Below the pieces are notes generated by a model. The model was given only the letters and a program-made list of their open reading frames with translations, ran no database searches and was not told the origin of the DNA. DNA of 64,000 nt from Corylus avellana (Eukaryota > Streptophyta > Magnoliopsida > Fagales > Betulaceae): the NCBI RefSeq assembly GCF_901000735.1, contig NC_081541.1, forward strand, positions 35,110,060-35,174,059, in the 5' to 3' direction. This document shows positions 49,134-58,920 of this stretch, one piece after another (the stretch's first letter is position 1; each line of letters opens with the position of its first letter). The translations under genes were made by a program, and so were the position numbers.

Positions 49134-52100
49134 TCAAGCAGCTAGAGCAAAATGCTCCAGGTGCAATAAGTCTCTGATACATTCTGGTGGGATCACCCAC
49201 CTTTGTTCCACCTCAATCTTTGTGGCGTACTTGGCCAGTACATGGGCTATATTGTTATCTTCTCTCCTAACATAAGTCATCTTCCATTGCAACCCAGTAC
49301 ACAGCTCAATCTTCAGGTCCTCCAGAACGATCCCCAGACTGCTCCGATTGACCTCTTCACGATTTACCTCATCGACTACACCTTTTGCATCTCCTTCGAA
49401 ATGGACTCGATCAAACCCCATCTCCTTGCACAACCGAATCGCCATCAATGCAGCCAACGCTTCCGCCACCAAAGGAGTGGGATTTCCTTTTCGGATAGAA
49501 CATTTGGCCACCACCAGCCTCCCCAGGTGGTCACGGACTACCACTGCACTTCCCATCAAGCCCTTCTGAACGTCCAGTGATGCGTCCCAATTGGCCTTAA
49601 GCCAACCCGGTGGAGGGGCTGACCACCCAGTCAGTATCGGCTCCATCCTGACGAGCAGAGGTGTCTCTCGCAATTCTTGAGCTTGGGTATAGTCTTCAAT
49701 GGCTCTGTGGGTAGTCTGCAGCAAGGACTGAGGAGAGGTCATGGACCCCCCAAAGACCACTGCATTCCTCCTCAACCAGATTCGTCTGGCTAGCCCCGCA
49801 AAAATTACCAAGTCCGCTTGATCACATTTTTGAAAGAAAAGCTCTAGCACTTGCCTGAAGCAGGGCACTGCAAAAGAGCTCTTTTGAATCTTCATATTGC
49901 ACATAGACCACACATCCATTGCAGATGGGCATTGCCATAGGATGTGGAAAGCGGTTTCCTCTTCCAGGCCACACAGTGGACATAATGAATCGGGAGTGAT
50001 CTTCCTTCTCCATAGATTCCCCTTCGTTGGTAAGATATCATGGCTGGCACGCCATAGAAAATTTTTCTCCGGATTGGGCACTGGCAGGTCCCACAACCGT
50101 TTCCAAAAACCAGATGAGTCCATACTGGAAGAGCTAGAAGCCAACTCACGATTATTCACCTCCTGTTGTATAAAGTACGCACTGCGCACTGTGAATCTAC
50201 CATCTGTCGAGCCCCTCCAAATGAGAGTGTCCGGTTGGTCAGTACTACTAGGTGGTATAGACTGAATCAAACGCACTTCGTCCGGGGTAAAGATAGAATC
50301 CAACAATTGGCTATTCCACCATTTCGATTCCCCTTCAAGTAAAGCACTTACCGTCGCATTCGGGTCCAGAATAGACGGCGGAGAACAAATGCGATAAGTG
50401 TGGGGATACGGCAACCATTTGTCCTGCCAAATCCTAATTTTACACCCATTCCCAACCCTCCATACGAGTCCTTCCTTTAGGAGAGCACAAGAGCTATGGA
50501 TGCTGCGCCAAGCATATGAAGCTCTTCGTCCCACATTGGCTTCCAACAAAGTTTTCCCGGGATAATATTTGGCTCTCATCAAAGTTGCCACCAAACTATC
50601 CGGGTCGTGCCATAACCTCCAGCTTTGTTTGGCCAAAAGAGCTTTATTGAAACATGCAAAATCTCGGAAACCCATACCACCGGTGGATTTGGAAGTACTC
50701 ATACGCTGCCAGCTCATCCAGTTAACCCCTTTATCCTTCCCTTGCTGACCCCACCAGAAGTTCCTCATTTTCGAATTGATCTCCGAGCATAAGGTTTTTG
50801 GAAGGAGAAAGAGACTCATGCAGTAAGCAGGGATAGCCTGTATCACCGCTTTTAATAAAATCTCTTTGCCCGCTTGTGAGAGAAACTTCAACTTCCAATC
50901 CTGGAGACGCTTTTGGACTCTTTCAATGATACCATTAAAAGCTGCAATACGGGATTTACCCACCAAGGCTAGGAGGCCTAAGTAGGTGTCAAATCTCTGT
51001 GTATCAGGGATCCTCGCCTCTTCTAAGATTGCTTCCTTGTCCGCCAGTATGGTATTCCTACTAAAGAAAATAGATGTCTTATTTGCATTAAGACGTTGAC
51101 CCGAGACTCCCTCATAGCACCTTAGCACACTTGTCAGAGAGTGCCATTCTGTCAAGTTGGACCTGCAAAATAAAAGGCTGTCATCCGCAAAAAAAATGTG
51201 GCTTACACGAGGGCCCCTCTTGGAGGTAGGAATCCCAGTTAAAACCCCTTCTCCATTTGCCTTTGTTAGCAATGAACTCAAAGCCTCGGCACATAAAAGG
51301 AATAGATAAGGAGAGATCGGATCCCCTTGTCTCAATCCTCTCTCCGGAGTAATGGACCCACACGGTGTGCCATTCACAACTACAGCGTAATGGACCGTCG
51401 TAACACACATCATAATAAGATCAATCCATCTCTGGTCAAAGCCCAACTTTCTCATGACTGCTTCTAAGAATCTCCATTCAACTCTATCGTATGCCTTGCT
51501 CATATCTAATTTGACAGCCATGAATCCCTTTTTACCGTGCATCCTGGTATGCATTGTATGCAAAGTTTCATATGCGACCAAAACATTATCCGTGATCAAC
51601 CTCCCAGGAATGAAGGCACTTTGTGTAGGGGAAATAATGTGTGTCAAAATTTTCTTCAGTCTATTGGCTAGAACTTTAGAAATGACTTTATAGAGTACAT
51701 TACATAGGCTGATAGGTCTAAAATCAGTCACCTTAGAGGGGTTCTTCACTTTCGGTATTAGAGCAATATTAGTCATATTCAACAAAGAAGGCATTGAACC
51801 AGAATTGAGAATACCTAGCAAGGCTTTACAGATATCATCTCCCATCACATCCCAATTTTTCTGAAAAAAGCCAGCTGGTAGACCGTCCGGACCCGGTGCT
51901 TTTGTGGGTGCCATTTGATGGAGAGCAAAATGCACTTCCTCCGCCACAAAAGGTTTGAGAAGTGCTTCATTCATTTCATCGGTGATCCTTCTCTCCATGG
52001 AGTTTATACATGAACTCATGTCCCCTGTAGAGGAAGCAGAAAACAAACTTTTGAAATAAGAGACAAAAGCCATTGTTACCTCCTCTTTCGAGTTGCATGT

Positions 52101-53255
52101 CTGATTATCTTGGTCCAAAATGCTTCGGATCATATTTTTCTTTCTACGGGTCGTGGCACACGCATGGTAGAAGCGAGTGTTACGGTCTCCACTTCTCAGC
52201 CAAACGGTCTTGGCTCTTTGCCTCCAGTGCATGTCTGCCCTCTCCATAAGCCCTTGTAACTCACGTCTCAAAAGGAGCACCCGTTCGCTACACGTAGCAT
52301 CTGCACTGTCCAGCATTACCAGGAGCTGTTTATGGAGATAATTAATTCGGCCAGTATAGGATCCCTGCTGTCGCGCCCTCCAGTGGTTGAGTCCACGCCT
52401 ACACTGAGCCAAATTGGACTCTATACACGCCCAACCATTTCCAGGATCAGACTGGTGAGTCCAAGCTCCTTCAATGACCTCCCTGTAGCCCTCATCCATT
52501 GCCCATTGGGCTTCATATCGAAAAGGTTTGGAACCTGTTCTGTTAACTCGTTCCGGCTCCAAGCAAAGTATCAGAGGGGAATGATCCGACCAAACCGCCC
52601 CTTTTACTATCACTTCTGCGTCCGGGAACAGGTCCTTCCACCCCTGGGTTGCCATTCCCCTGTCAAGACGTTCCTTGACAAAATCCACTCCTTCCCGAAA
52701 GTTGCACCATGTGAATTTTGCTCCCCTATACCCCAGGTCAGAAAGTTGACAATCTTCTATCACTTGTTGGAAAGCAAGCATCTGACTTGAAGGTCTTGCA
52801 CCACCTCCCCATTTTTCTGATGAATAAAGTACTTCGTTGAAGTCACCGATACACACCCAAGGTCCGGGGTTCAAGTGTCTCAAATGTTTAAGCAAAGCCC
52901 AAGCTTCATGCCTTTTGGTTGGGTCCGGATGCCCATAAAATCCCGTAAAGCTCCATGGCTCACCGCCCCCCGTCGTTTGAACCATTTCGGTAATGTGGCG
53001 TCGGCTAAAATTTTGGAGTACCACGTCTACGTCGTCACCCCACATTAAAGCCAATCCACCACTTCGTCCCTCGCTATCCACTACTATCATACTCGAGTAA
53101 TCCAGCTTTGATCTAATAGCCTCCATTTTTTGTCTCCGTAATTTGGTCTCCATTAAGAAGACCATAGCAGGTCGCTTATGCTTCACCAAAAGGCAAAGCT
53201 CCCGAACTGTCGCAGGGTTCCCAAGCCCTCGACAGTTCCAACTTAGTATGTTCAT
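49134..53255 (-). CDS. LINE ORF2: endonuclease, reverse transcriptase, RNase H
   Basis: An open frame of 1373 residues. The APE-like endonuclease occupies about 1-230 (LSWNCRGLGNP, METKL with Glu36, IGDFNEVL, and WSDHSPLIL with the catalytic SDH at 223-225). The reverse transcriptase occupies about 450-760 (APGPDGLPAGFFQ, KVTDFRPISLCNVLYK, KLDMSKAYDRVEW with Asp584, GLRQGDPISPYLF, and the FADD catalytic pair at 689-692). A zf-RVT segment follows (LPTKGNLWRR, CPLCGLEEETAFHILWQCP). The C-terminal RNase H domain (KANWDASLD, EALAALMAIRL, FEGDAKGVVDEVN) keeps its acidic residues. The protein nicks the target and primes reverse transcription there. All visible catalytic motifs are intact. It starts within the stop of ORF1 (ATGA). 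Confidence 0.95.
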   Translation of the reverse strand: MNILSWNCRGLGNPATVRELCLLVKHKRPAMVFLMETKLRRQKMEAIRSKLDYSSMIVVDSEGRSGGLALMWGDDVDVVLQNFSRRHITEMVQTTGGGEPWSFTGFYGHPDPTKRHEAWALLKHLRHLNPGPWVCIGDFNEVLYSSEKWGGGARPSSQMLAFQQVIEDCQLSDLGYRGAKFTWCNFREGVDFVKERLDRGMATQGWKDLFPDAEVIVKGAVWSDHSPLILCLEPERVNRTGSKPFRYEAQWAMDEGYREVIEGAWTHQSDPGNGWACIESNLAQCRRGLNHWRARQQGSYTGRINYLHKQLLVMLDSADATCSERVLLLRRELQGLMERADMHWRQRAKTVWLRSGDRNTRFYHACATTRRKKNMIRSILDQDNQTCNSKEEVTMAFVSYFKSLFSASSTGDMSSCINSMERRITDEMNEALLKPFVAEEVHFALHQMAPTKAPGPDGLPAGFFQKNWDVMGDDICKALLGILNSGSMPSLLNMTNIALIPKVKNPSKVTDFRPISLCNVLYKVISKVLANRLKKILTHIISPTQSAFIPGRLITDNVLVAYETLHTMHTRMHGKKGFMAVKLDMSKAYDRVEWRFLEAVMRKLGFDQRWIDLIMMCVTTVHYAVVVNGTPCGSITPERGLRQGDPISPYLFLLCAEALSSLLTKANGEGVLTGIPTSKRGPRVSHIFFADDSLLFCRSNLTEWHSLTSVLRCYEGVSGQRLNANKTSIFFSRNTILADKEAILEEARIPDTQRFDTYLGLLALVGKSRIAAFNGIIERVQKRLQDWKLKFLSQAGKEILLKAVIQAIPAYCMSLFLLPKTLCSEINSKMRNFWWGQQGKDKGVNWMSWQRMSTSKSTGGMGFRDFACFNKALLAKQSWRLWHDPDSLVATLMRAKYYPGKTLLEANVGRRASYAWRSIHSSCALLKEGLVWRVGNGCKIRIWQDKWLPYPHTYRICSPPSILDPNATVSALLEGESKWWNSQLLDSIFTPDEVRLIQSIPPSSTDQPDTLIWRGSTDGRFTVRSAYFIQQEVNNRELASSSSSMDSSGFWKRLWDLPVPNPEKNFLWRASHDILPTKGNLWRRKITPDSLCPLCGLEEETAFHILWQCPSAMDVWSMCNMKIQKSSFAVPCFRQVLELFFQKCDQADLVIFAGLARRIWLRRNAVVFGGSMTSPQSLLQTTHRAIEDYTQAQELRETPLLVRMEPILTGWSAPPPGWLKANWDASLDVQKGLMGSAVVVRDHLGRLVVAKCSIRKGNPTPLVAEALAALMAIRLCKEMGFDRVHFEGDAKGVVDEVNREEVNRSSLGIVLEDLKIELCTGLQWKMTYVRREDNNIAHVLAKYATKIEVEQRWVIPPECIRDLLHLEHFALAA

Positions 53256-54781
53256 TGCGGTCGGCGGGACTGCTCCGCAGCCACCGCCAATCCCGAACCA
53301 ATACTATTTTCTTTGCTATCACTCCGGCTCCATTCATTTTGAGACTCAGCATTTTGTTCTTTTTCAATTGTGTCTCTCTTCTTCCATTTCCCCTGGACTG
53401 CTCTCAAATCATCAACACCTTCAAGGTCCCCCTCGGCCTTTCTTTTCCATGAAGCTGCGGCTTTCATGCTCCCCTCCCGCTCCAACACAGCGTTGTCTCG
53501 CCCCCCCAATTGTTCTCCTTGTAGAGTTTTTTCCACGTCAGAGAACAATGGGCCCGAGTACCTATTCAGCTTGCGAACAGTGCTAGGGGAACCTTCAGGG
53601 CCCATGTTTTCAAAATCCTTCCACCCTTCAGCCACGTCATACTTGGAGCCAAGTGACCCGATAGACGAATCTGCATGAGATGCGCCTGGGAGTTTTCCTT
53701 TTCTGTTTTTGTTTGAAGCTTCATACGTTTTGGGTGAGGAATAAATGCGTGATTGCTGATCTTTAGCTGACGCCCGCTCCACTCCTCTTTTGGCATCTTC
53801 CTTAACAAAAGGATTCTTCCCAAAAACAAAACCGTCGATGTCTGCCTGATTCGCGCCTTTGTGAGTGTTGTTTCCTTTTTGGGAATTAGGTTTCCCAGTG
53901 GTCAATGGAACGTCTGTTTCGCCCACCGTCATCTCCGGTTCGTCGCCGCCTCTGAAAACATAGGCCGGCCGACTTCTCTTCTCGCCTCGGGTCTCCTTTC
54001 CATCGCCGGTCTTCAAATTGTTTCTATGAGCCTCATTATCTCCTCGCCGCATGGGAGAAGCGGCACGCATCCATGGTCCATACTGGGTTGGTTCCTGATG
54101 ACGCAACAAATTCTTACGAGTGCATCCCAGCTTCCCATGACAAATAATCCCACAAGTGAAACAGAACTTCGGAAGACGCTCATACTGGAATGTGATCCAT
54201 TCTGTCTTTCCTTGAAGATTAATTTTCCTACCTCGTGGAAGTGGTTTGGAGAGGTCGAGGAGAATCCTAACTCGTAGGAATTCGCCCCATCCTATCCCCT
54301 TCGCGTCAGTATCAACCATCTCTACCGTGCCAACAGTTTCGCCAATCCTCCGACCAATGGCTTGCCCCATGCACCCCAGCGGTAAATTGATCATTCGCAC
54401 CCAAAAGGCTGCCTTGTCGAAAGAATAACTGGACGGAGAGGTGGTTCCATCAAAATCTTCTATGAGGAAGAGACTTCCCTCGAACACCCACGGTCTCCCC
54501 TCCATAACTCGTTCCTTGTCTCTCAACAATGAGAACTCGATCAAAAAAAGGTTTTCACCCAGGATCTTGAAAGACCAATTGCCTGCTAGTTTCCACCATT
54601 TTCTCAGTTTTGTTTTGATCGTCTCCATACTTACCATCCTGTCGGCTATCAATTTTGCCACAACACATGATTTGCCATAGGATGCTACGTCTTGAAATTC
54701 CCCAATGGGGATCAATACCTCTGACTCTTCATCTTCAGTGAAGGAAATTCGTTCCATCAGATTAGACAAATCCTCAGCCAT
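53252..54781 (-). CDS. LINE ORF1: DUF4283/zinc-knuckle nucleic-acid-binding protein
   Basis: 509 residues. The N-terminal half is the DUF4283 domain (LIADRMVSMETIKTKLRKWW, GRPWVFEGSLFLIEDFDG, AFWVRMINLPLGCM, FQYERLPKFC). It is followed by a CCHC knuckle CFTCGIICHGKLGC (CX2CX4HX4C). The C-terminal half is a long polar, low-conservation linker. ORF1 proteins of plant LINEs bind the element RNA to form the RNP. The start ATG is supported by the matching MAED start of the second LINE. The stop TGA overlaps the ORF2 ATG. Confidence 0.93.
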   Translation of the reverse strand: MAEDLSNLMERISFTEDEESEVLIPIGEFQDVASYGKSCVVAKLIADRMVSMETIKTKLRKWWKLAGNWSFKILGENLFLIEFSLLRDKERVMEGRPWVFEGSLFLIEDFDGTTSPSSYSFDKAAFWVRMINLPLGCMGQAIGRRIGETVGTVEMVDTDAKGIGWGEFLRVRILLDLSKPLPRGRKINLQGKTEWITFQYERLPKFCFTCGIICHGKLGCTRKNLLRHQEPTQYGPWMRAASPMRRGDNEAHRNNLKTGDGKETRGEKRSRPAYVFRGGDEPEMTVGETDVPLTTGKPNSQKGNNTHKGANQADIDGFVFGKNPFVKEDAKRGVERASAKDQQSRIYSSPKTYEASNKNRKGKLPGASHADSSIGSLGSKYDVAEGWKDFENMGPEGSPSTVRKLNRYSGPLFSDVEKTLQGEQLGGRDNAVLEREGSMKAAASWKRKAEGDLEGVDDLRAVQGKWKKRDTIEKEQNAESQNEWSRSDSKENSIGSGLAVAAEQSRRPQ

Positions 54782-54881
54782 TCTTGTTTATCCCAGTCAC
54801 AGTTTACTTTCACAGTCGTTGAAACGTCTGGAAATACTTCTCCTTCTCCTCTAGGTTTTGCTAGAGAGAAAACTCCGGCTC

Positions 54882-54897
54882 GTGCAAAGACGAAATT
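54882..54897. repeat. Target-site duplication, right copy
   Basis: GTGCAAAGACGAAATT, identical to 49075-49090, at the 5' end of the minus-strand LINE. Confidence 0.95.
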
Positions 54898-54920
54898 GAC
54901 AGTTACATCAAAGTCGAAGA

Positions 54921-54923
<3 letters not shown>

Positions 54924-54977
<54 letters not shown>
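54924..54977. repeat. TA microsatellite
   Basis: About 27 uninterrupted TA units, just outside the LINE. Likely polymorphic and a candidate cause of assembly trouble nearby (gap at 55091). Confidence 0.95.
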
Positions 54978-54980
<3 letters not shown>

Positions 54981-55090
54981 ATTTAAAAGAATATATAACT
55001 TTTGAGATTTGAGTAAGAATAGAAACATTTATATTACATGTTCCCAAGAGGTAGTTCAATCGGTTGGAACTACACTTAATGAAGTGGATG

Positions 55091-55190
55091 NNNNNNNNNN
55101 NNNNNNNNNNNNNNNNNNNNNNNNNNNNNNNNNNNNNNNNNNNNNNNNNNNNNNNNNNNNNNNNNNNNNNNNNNNNNNNNNNNNNNNNNN
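55091..55190. other. Assembly gap (100 N)
   Basis: Exactly 100 N, size unknown. It removes the 3' end of the SPH pseudogene that starts at 55522. The sequence just left (55035-55090, aagaggtagttcaatcggtt) resembles a SINE A box. Confidence 0.95.
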
Positions 55191-55522
55191 GACAATAGTT
55201 ATGGAGAAGATTGTCCTCAACATAGAACACATCGAAGGTCGGATGTCCACCCACCCACGACAAGTTGCAGAAGTAAAGTATGGTGTGCCAAAAGTTGATG
55301 GAACACTTCTATTGGACCTCTGAAGTGACACGGATATGCTTGAGGCCAAGATCTTCGTCTCCGGATTTACAATGAGCTTTTAGAATATGATTTTTAAACC
55401 CGTTTTCAATGTGAACAACATACCTAAAAGCGTTGGTGATTAGCAGTTGACTCGTGCATTAGAGCCAAGACAAGCAAGAGTGCTTAATTACTCACTTTCT
55501 TAACTTCCATGGCTTGATTCAT
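55191..55522 (-). pseudogene. S1/SPH self-incompatibility protein homologue, pseudogene (copy A')
   Basis: From an ATG at 55522 the frame follows the SPH family without frameshift, but it holds a TAA 12 codons in (after KKVSN) and a TAG in the middle where the family has Trp. Past that, the minus strand still reads LYFCNLSW-like sequence, then WVGGHPTFDVFYVED, until the gap. A TATA-like box upstream is altered (tacttaaa). It belongs to repeat unit A and is the sister of the broken copy at 58678-58920. Confidence 0.8.
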
Positions 55523-57786
55523 TTTGAATGTTTTAAATATTGCTACTTCTTACATCCTTTAAGTACCCAAACAATTGTAAACAATTCATTCATTCTATAG
55601 CTTAATATGTGGATAATTAAGAAACAAGGTATTTTCTTCAATAATTTTCCCACAATTTAAATTTTACACATATGCGTATGTCCATATATACTTGGACAAA
55701 AGACTACAACTTTCAATGGTAGGTGACAAAATCAAGATAGAGAAGGAAAGTTATTATGTTGGATTGTGAGATGATGATTTGGTTTTTCCTTGTTTGGTCG
55801 GGATATTGGACTCTGAATCCAGCAAATGTCCGTGTGATCTTTTCTCGAAAAATTCTTTTGTTTCTGTTTTTGTTTTGTTTTGTTTTTGTTTTTTTTGTTT
55901 TGTTTTTGTTTTTGTTTTTGTTTTGTTTTATATATATATATATTAACAATTTTTTTCTGGAAGAAATTTTTTTCTAACTCATGCTATTAAAGTAACGTGT
56001 ATCTTAAAAACATATAAGTATATAATTCTCATGTACATTTAGAGCATCTATTTCCCACATATTTATAAAAATGCAATGTAAACCAGTTTGGAGTAAACTG
56101 GTTTACTATATATGTTAATTTATTGCATTTTAATCTAATGATAGTTTTAGAAAGCCACATATAGGTACAGAATAATGGGCCTCATACTCATAGGTTGCTT
56201 TTGAAACCATCATTTGATATAAGATGAATATTTATTCTCTTCAAAAAATAAAAAATAAAAAATAAAAAAGATGAATCTTTATTGCAATTTAATTCAATGG
56301 TAATTTTAAAAGTTACATATGAGTGTGAAAAAAATAGATTTAATAAAATGGGAGTATGTGTAACATTGCTCTTTAAATATTTGATGCATCTAAGTATGGA
56401 TCAACACTAACAGAGAGGCTTAATTACAACAAGATAATAGTTTGATGTATAAGTACTACACTAGTCAATTTATGATGCTAAATTAAACATGGTTGTTCGT
56501 TCAAGAGGCTATCCAAACACCACGAAGCTATTGTATTTGCCCCCACCCCAAAAAAAAAAAAAACAAAACAACATCAAGATATATTAAAGAGACATTGTCC
56601 CATAAGGCAATTTTCACATGTATGTGTGTCCCATGGTGTATCTGCCGTTATAGCTCCAAAAGTTGCCGCAAAATGCAAATGAAAGCCAAGCACAAGCTCC
56701 CGATAAAGTTTACTTCAATTGTATCACTAGCTAAAACTAGCTAATGTTTGAGGTCCTAAGAATTGAAGAAAAATTTCATTCTGTATTCTTGGTCCTTACA
56801 ACAAAACCCCAACATCCCCTGTAGCTCTCAATAAACATATAATCACTAAACATATAAAAATATAATCATCACTCCTCATAAAGTTTTTTTTTATTACTAT
56901 ATATATCTTTTCTCCATAAACTACAACTTATTTATCATTTATCTCATTTAACTTTAGCTCAATGTAATTTGGATCCTATTTTGAAGTTTCAATGTCAATT
57001 TACTCCATTCATCTATTAATTAGCTGTTATACGTTGGACAAACAAATATGTTAAATAACTAAATTACACATTTATGAGAAAAAAAAAAAAAGAGTCAAAT
57101 GTTTTATTTCATTTTTTCCTTCTCATACATAGCAATACAAATTCACCATGTTATTGAGAAAAACATTTAAAACATTGGAATCTGAAAGTGCTTTTCGTTT
57201 TATTGAGAAAATTAACAAAGTTGTTCGACCTCATTATAATAGATCTGCATGCCTTCAAGTTTATCAATGACCCCACATCTCTTGTAAATTATATTTCTGT
57301 TCATCACCATTGAACAAGTATATTCCATCATCTTGGGCCTGCCAAAGGAGATAATAATCATGTTGATCATATGCATATGCATTCCATCGTTCAAGCCCTT
57401 TGCCACTAGTCGCGAAAGCATTAAAGATCCTATATCCTCCCGGCCATGACAGGTTGCAGAAGTAGAGTGTGGTCCCCCAAATTAAGTTGATGTGAGACTC
57501 CCATTGGAACTGTTCACCCGGTGAGATATGATGGATGCCAAGATCTTGGTCTTTGGACTTACAATGAGCTTGTAGGGTTTGATTTGATAACCTATTTTCA
57601 ATGTGAATAACATACCTTTGGGAGGGCCAGGCGTTGGTAATTAGCGGTTGACTCATGCACAAAGCCAAGACAAGCAAGAGTGCTAAATTGCTAATCTTCT
57701 CTACTTTCATGGCTTGATTCGGTTTGAATGCTTTCAAAATTGCTACTTCTTACATCCTTTAACTACCCACACGATTGTAAACAACT
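55295..57786 (-). repeat. Segmental duplication, unit A
   Basis: About 2.5 kb, matching 58694-61154 nearly base for base with small indels. The offset is 3399 at the left end and 3378 at the SPH gene. It contains one SPH pseudogene, about 1.7 kb of AT-rich spacer and one intact SPH gene. Both ends of the match are sharp. Confidence 0.9.
57264..57710 (-). CDS. Plant self-incompatibility protein S1 homologue (SPH), copy A
   Basis: An intronless frame of 148 residues. A signal peptide (about 1-27, MKVEKISNLALLLVLALCMS to ITNA) is followed by the S1-family fold. Its marks are YVIHIENRLSNQTLQAHCKS, KDQDLGIHHISPGEQFQW, WGTTLYFCNLSW, and DGIYLF near the end. Only two mature cysteines (50 and 85) are present, while many family members have four. 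N-glycosylation sequons lie at N43 and N86. The family includes the Papaver stigma S determinant, but most SPH genes in other plants are secreted proteins of unknown role. The ATG at 57710 is the first in frame. The TATA-like box is changed to tagttaaa. It differs from copy B by four residues. Confidence 0.9.
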   Translation of the reverse strand: MKVEKISNLALLLVLALCMSQPLITNAWPSQRYVIHIENRLSNQTLQAHCKSKDQDLGIHHISPGEQFQWESHINLIWGTTLYFCNLSWPGGYRIFNAFATSGKGLERWNAYAYDQHDYYLLWQAQDDGIYLFNGDEQKYNLQEMWGH

Positions 57787-58076
57787 CATTCATTGTGCAC
57801 TAGGAATTTAATGGCATATATGATAAACCGTTAAACACTATTAATGTTCTAAGGTTTCTTCCTGCTCATCCTATTAAATTGTTGGTTAACTAATAGAAGT
57901 TGTTTCCATATGAATAAACTCTTTTTTTTTTTTTTTTTCTTTTTTTATCTTTATCCTGTGGTTATGTTCTTCAATTTTCATTTGTGTCCCTTATATTTTT
58001 TTCTAAATTATATATTATTTTTATTCAAATTGCTTACTTCTCTTTTGCAAATTTTACATTGAATTCGGAAAATTTT

Positions 58077-58350
58077 ACAATTAAAACGTAAGGGTTTTAT
58101 TTGTAATATATTTAATTATCTTAATAAAGAAAACAAAACGTTCCCCAATTTTCTCTTTCTCTCTCTATTTTTCTTTTTATATTCTCTTGATTTTTGTTTT
58201 ATCTTCAATGTAAGACAATTAAAACGTAGGGGTTTTATTTGGAATGCATTTAATTAACTTCTTACCGAAAAAAAAAAACAAAGGGTTCCCAAATTCTCTC
58301 TCTCTCTCTCTCTGTTTATTTTTGTTTTTTCTTCTAGTACTTTATATTTA
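58077..58350 (+). repeat. Two-copy tandem repeat between the duplication units
   Basis: The block 'caattaaaacgta(a)gggttttattt', 'taatta', 'aaaacaaa' and a CT-rich end occurs at about 58077-58210 and 58213-58350. It is part of the 0.9 kb spacer (57787-58693) that is not shared between units A and B. Confidence 0.65.
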
Positions 58351-58441
58351 TATCATATCATATCATATAAAAGCTGATTTTTGGCTTAGAGAGTGTCTAG
58401 AAATTTCTTTTTATCTTCTCTTGGTTTATGAGATTGAGATC

Positions 58442-58683
58442 CCCTGAAATTCCTTTTAAATTTGAGATTCTTAAATTTATAAATTTCAGCCGTCCATCTC
58501 ATCTAAACGTTTAAAATAAGTCATGTTTAAAAATTTAATGAGGAAGCTACCTTATTAAATTTGTGTCACTTAGTAGTTTCCTCATTAAATTCTGAAACAT
58601 GGCTTATTTATGACCCTTAGACGAAATAGACGACTCAAATTTATGAATTTGAGAATCTCAAATTTAAAAGAAGAATTCTAGGG
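58442..58683. mobile_element. Near-palindromic MITE at the edge of duplication unit B
   Basis: The left arm (from ccctgaaattccttttaaa) and the reverse complement of the right arm (ccctagaattcttctttta) match over about 105 bases, through 'aatttaatgaggaa(g/a)ctac', with only a short centre. About 240 bases. Its right end lies about 10 bases from the breakpoint where SPH copy B' is cut off. Confidence 0.8.
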
Positions 58684-58920
58684 AATATGCTTGAGTTGAT
58701 GGAACACTTCCATTAAAACTCTAAAGTGACGGATATGCTTGAGGCCAAGATCTTCGTTTCCGGACTGACAATGAGCTTGTAGAATATGATTTTTAAACCC
58801 GTTTTCAATGTGAACGGCATACCTAAAGGCGTTGACGATTAGCGGTTGACTCATGCATAGAGCCAAGACAAGCAAGAGTGCTGAATTACTCATTTTATCT
58901 ACTTCCTTGGTTTGATTCAT
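58678..58920 (-). pseudogene. S1/SPH homologue, truncated pseudogene (copy B')
   Basis: From ATG 58920 it reads a signal peptide (SNSALLLVLALCMSQPLIVNA) and the family start (YAVHIENGF, ILQAHCQSGNEDLGLKHIR). Compared with copy A', two bases are missing near 58731, shifting the frame. The homologous sequence ends near 58694, against the MITE. The TATA-like box tatttaaa is kept. The product, if made, would be about 80 residues without the core of the fold. Confidence 0.8.

Larger units (their letters stand above)
49091..54881 (-). mobile_element. Complete L1-type LINE with intact ORF1 and ORF2
   Basis: The element is 5.8 kb, flanked by perfect 16 bp direct repeats. On the minus strand it has a short leader (about 100 bases, 54881-54782), ORF1, ORF2 overlapping by four bases, only about 25 bases of 3' UTR, and an A-tail of about 18 (49091-49108). 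Both ORFs are open. This, together with the unmutated target duplication, points to a recent insertion. Domain order is DUF4283 and zinc knuckle, APE-type endonuclease, reverse transcriptase, zf-RVT and RNase H: a plant L1 that carries an RNase H domain. Confidence 0.95.
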
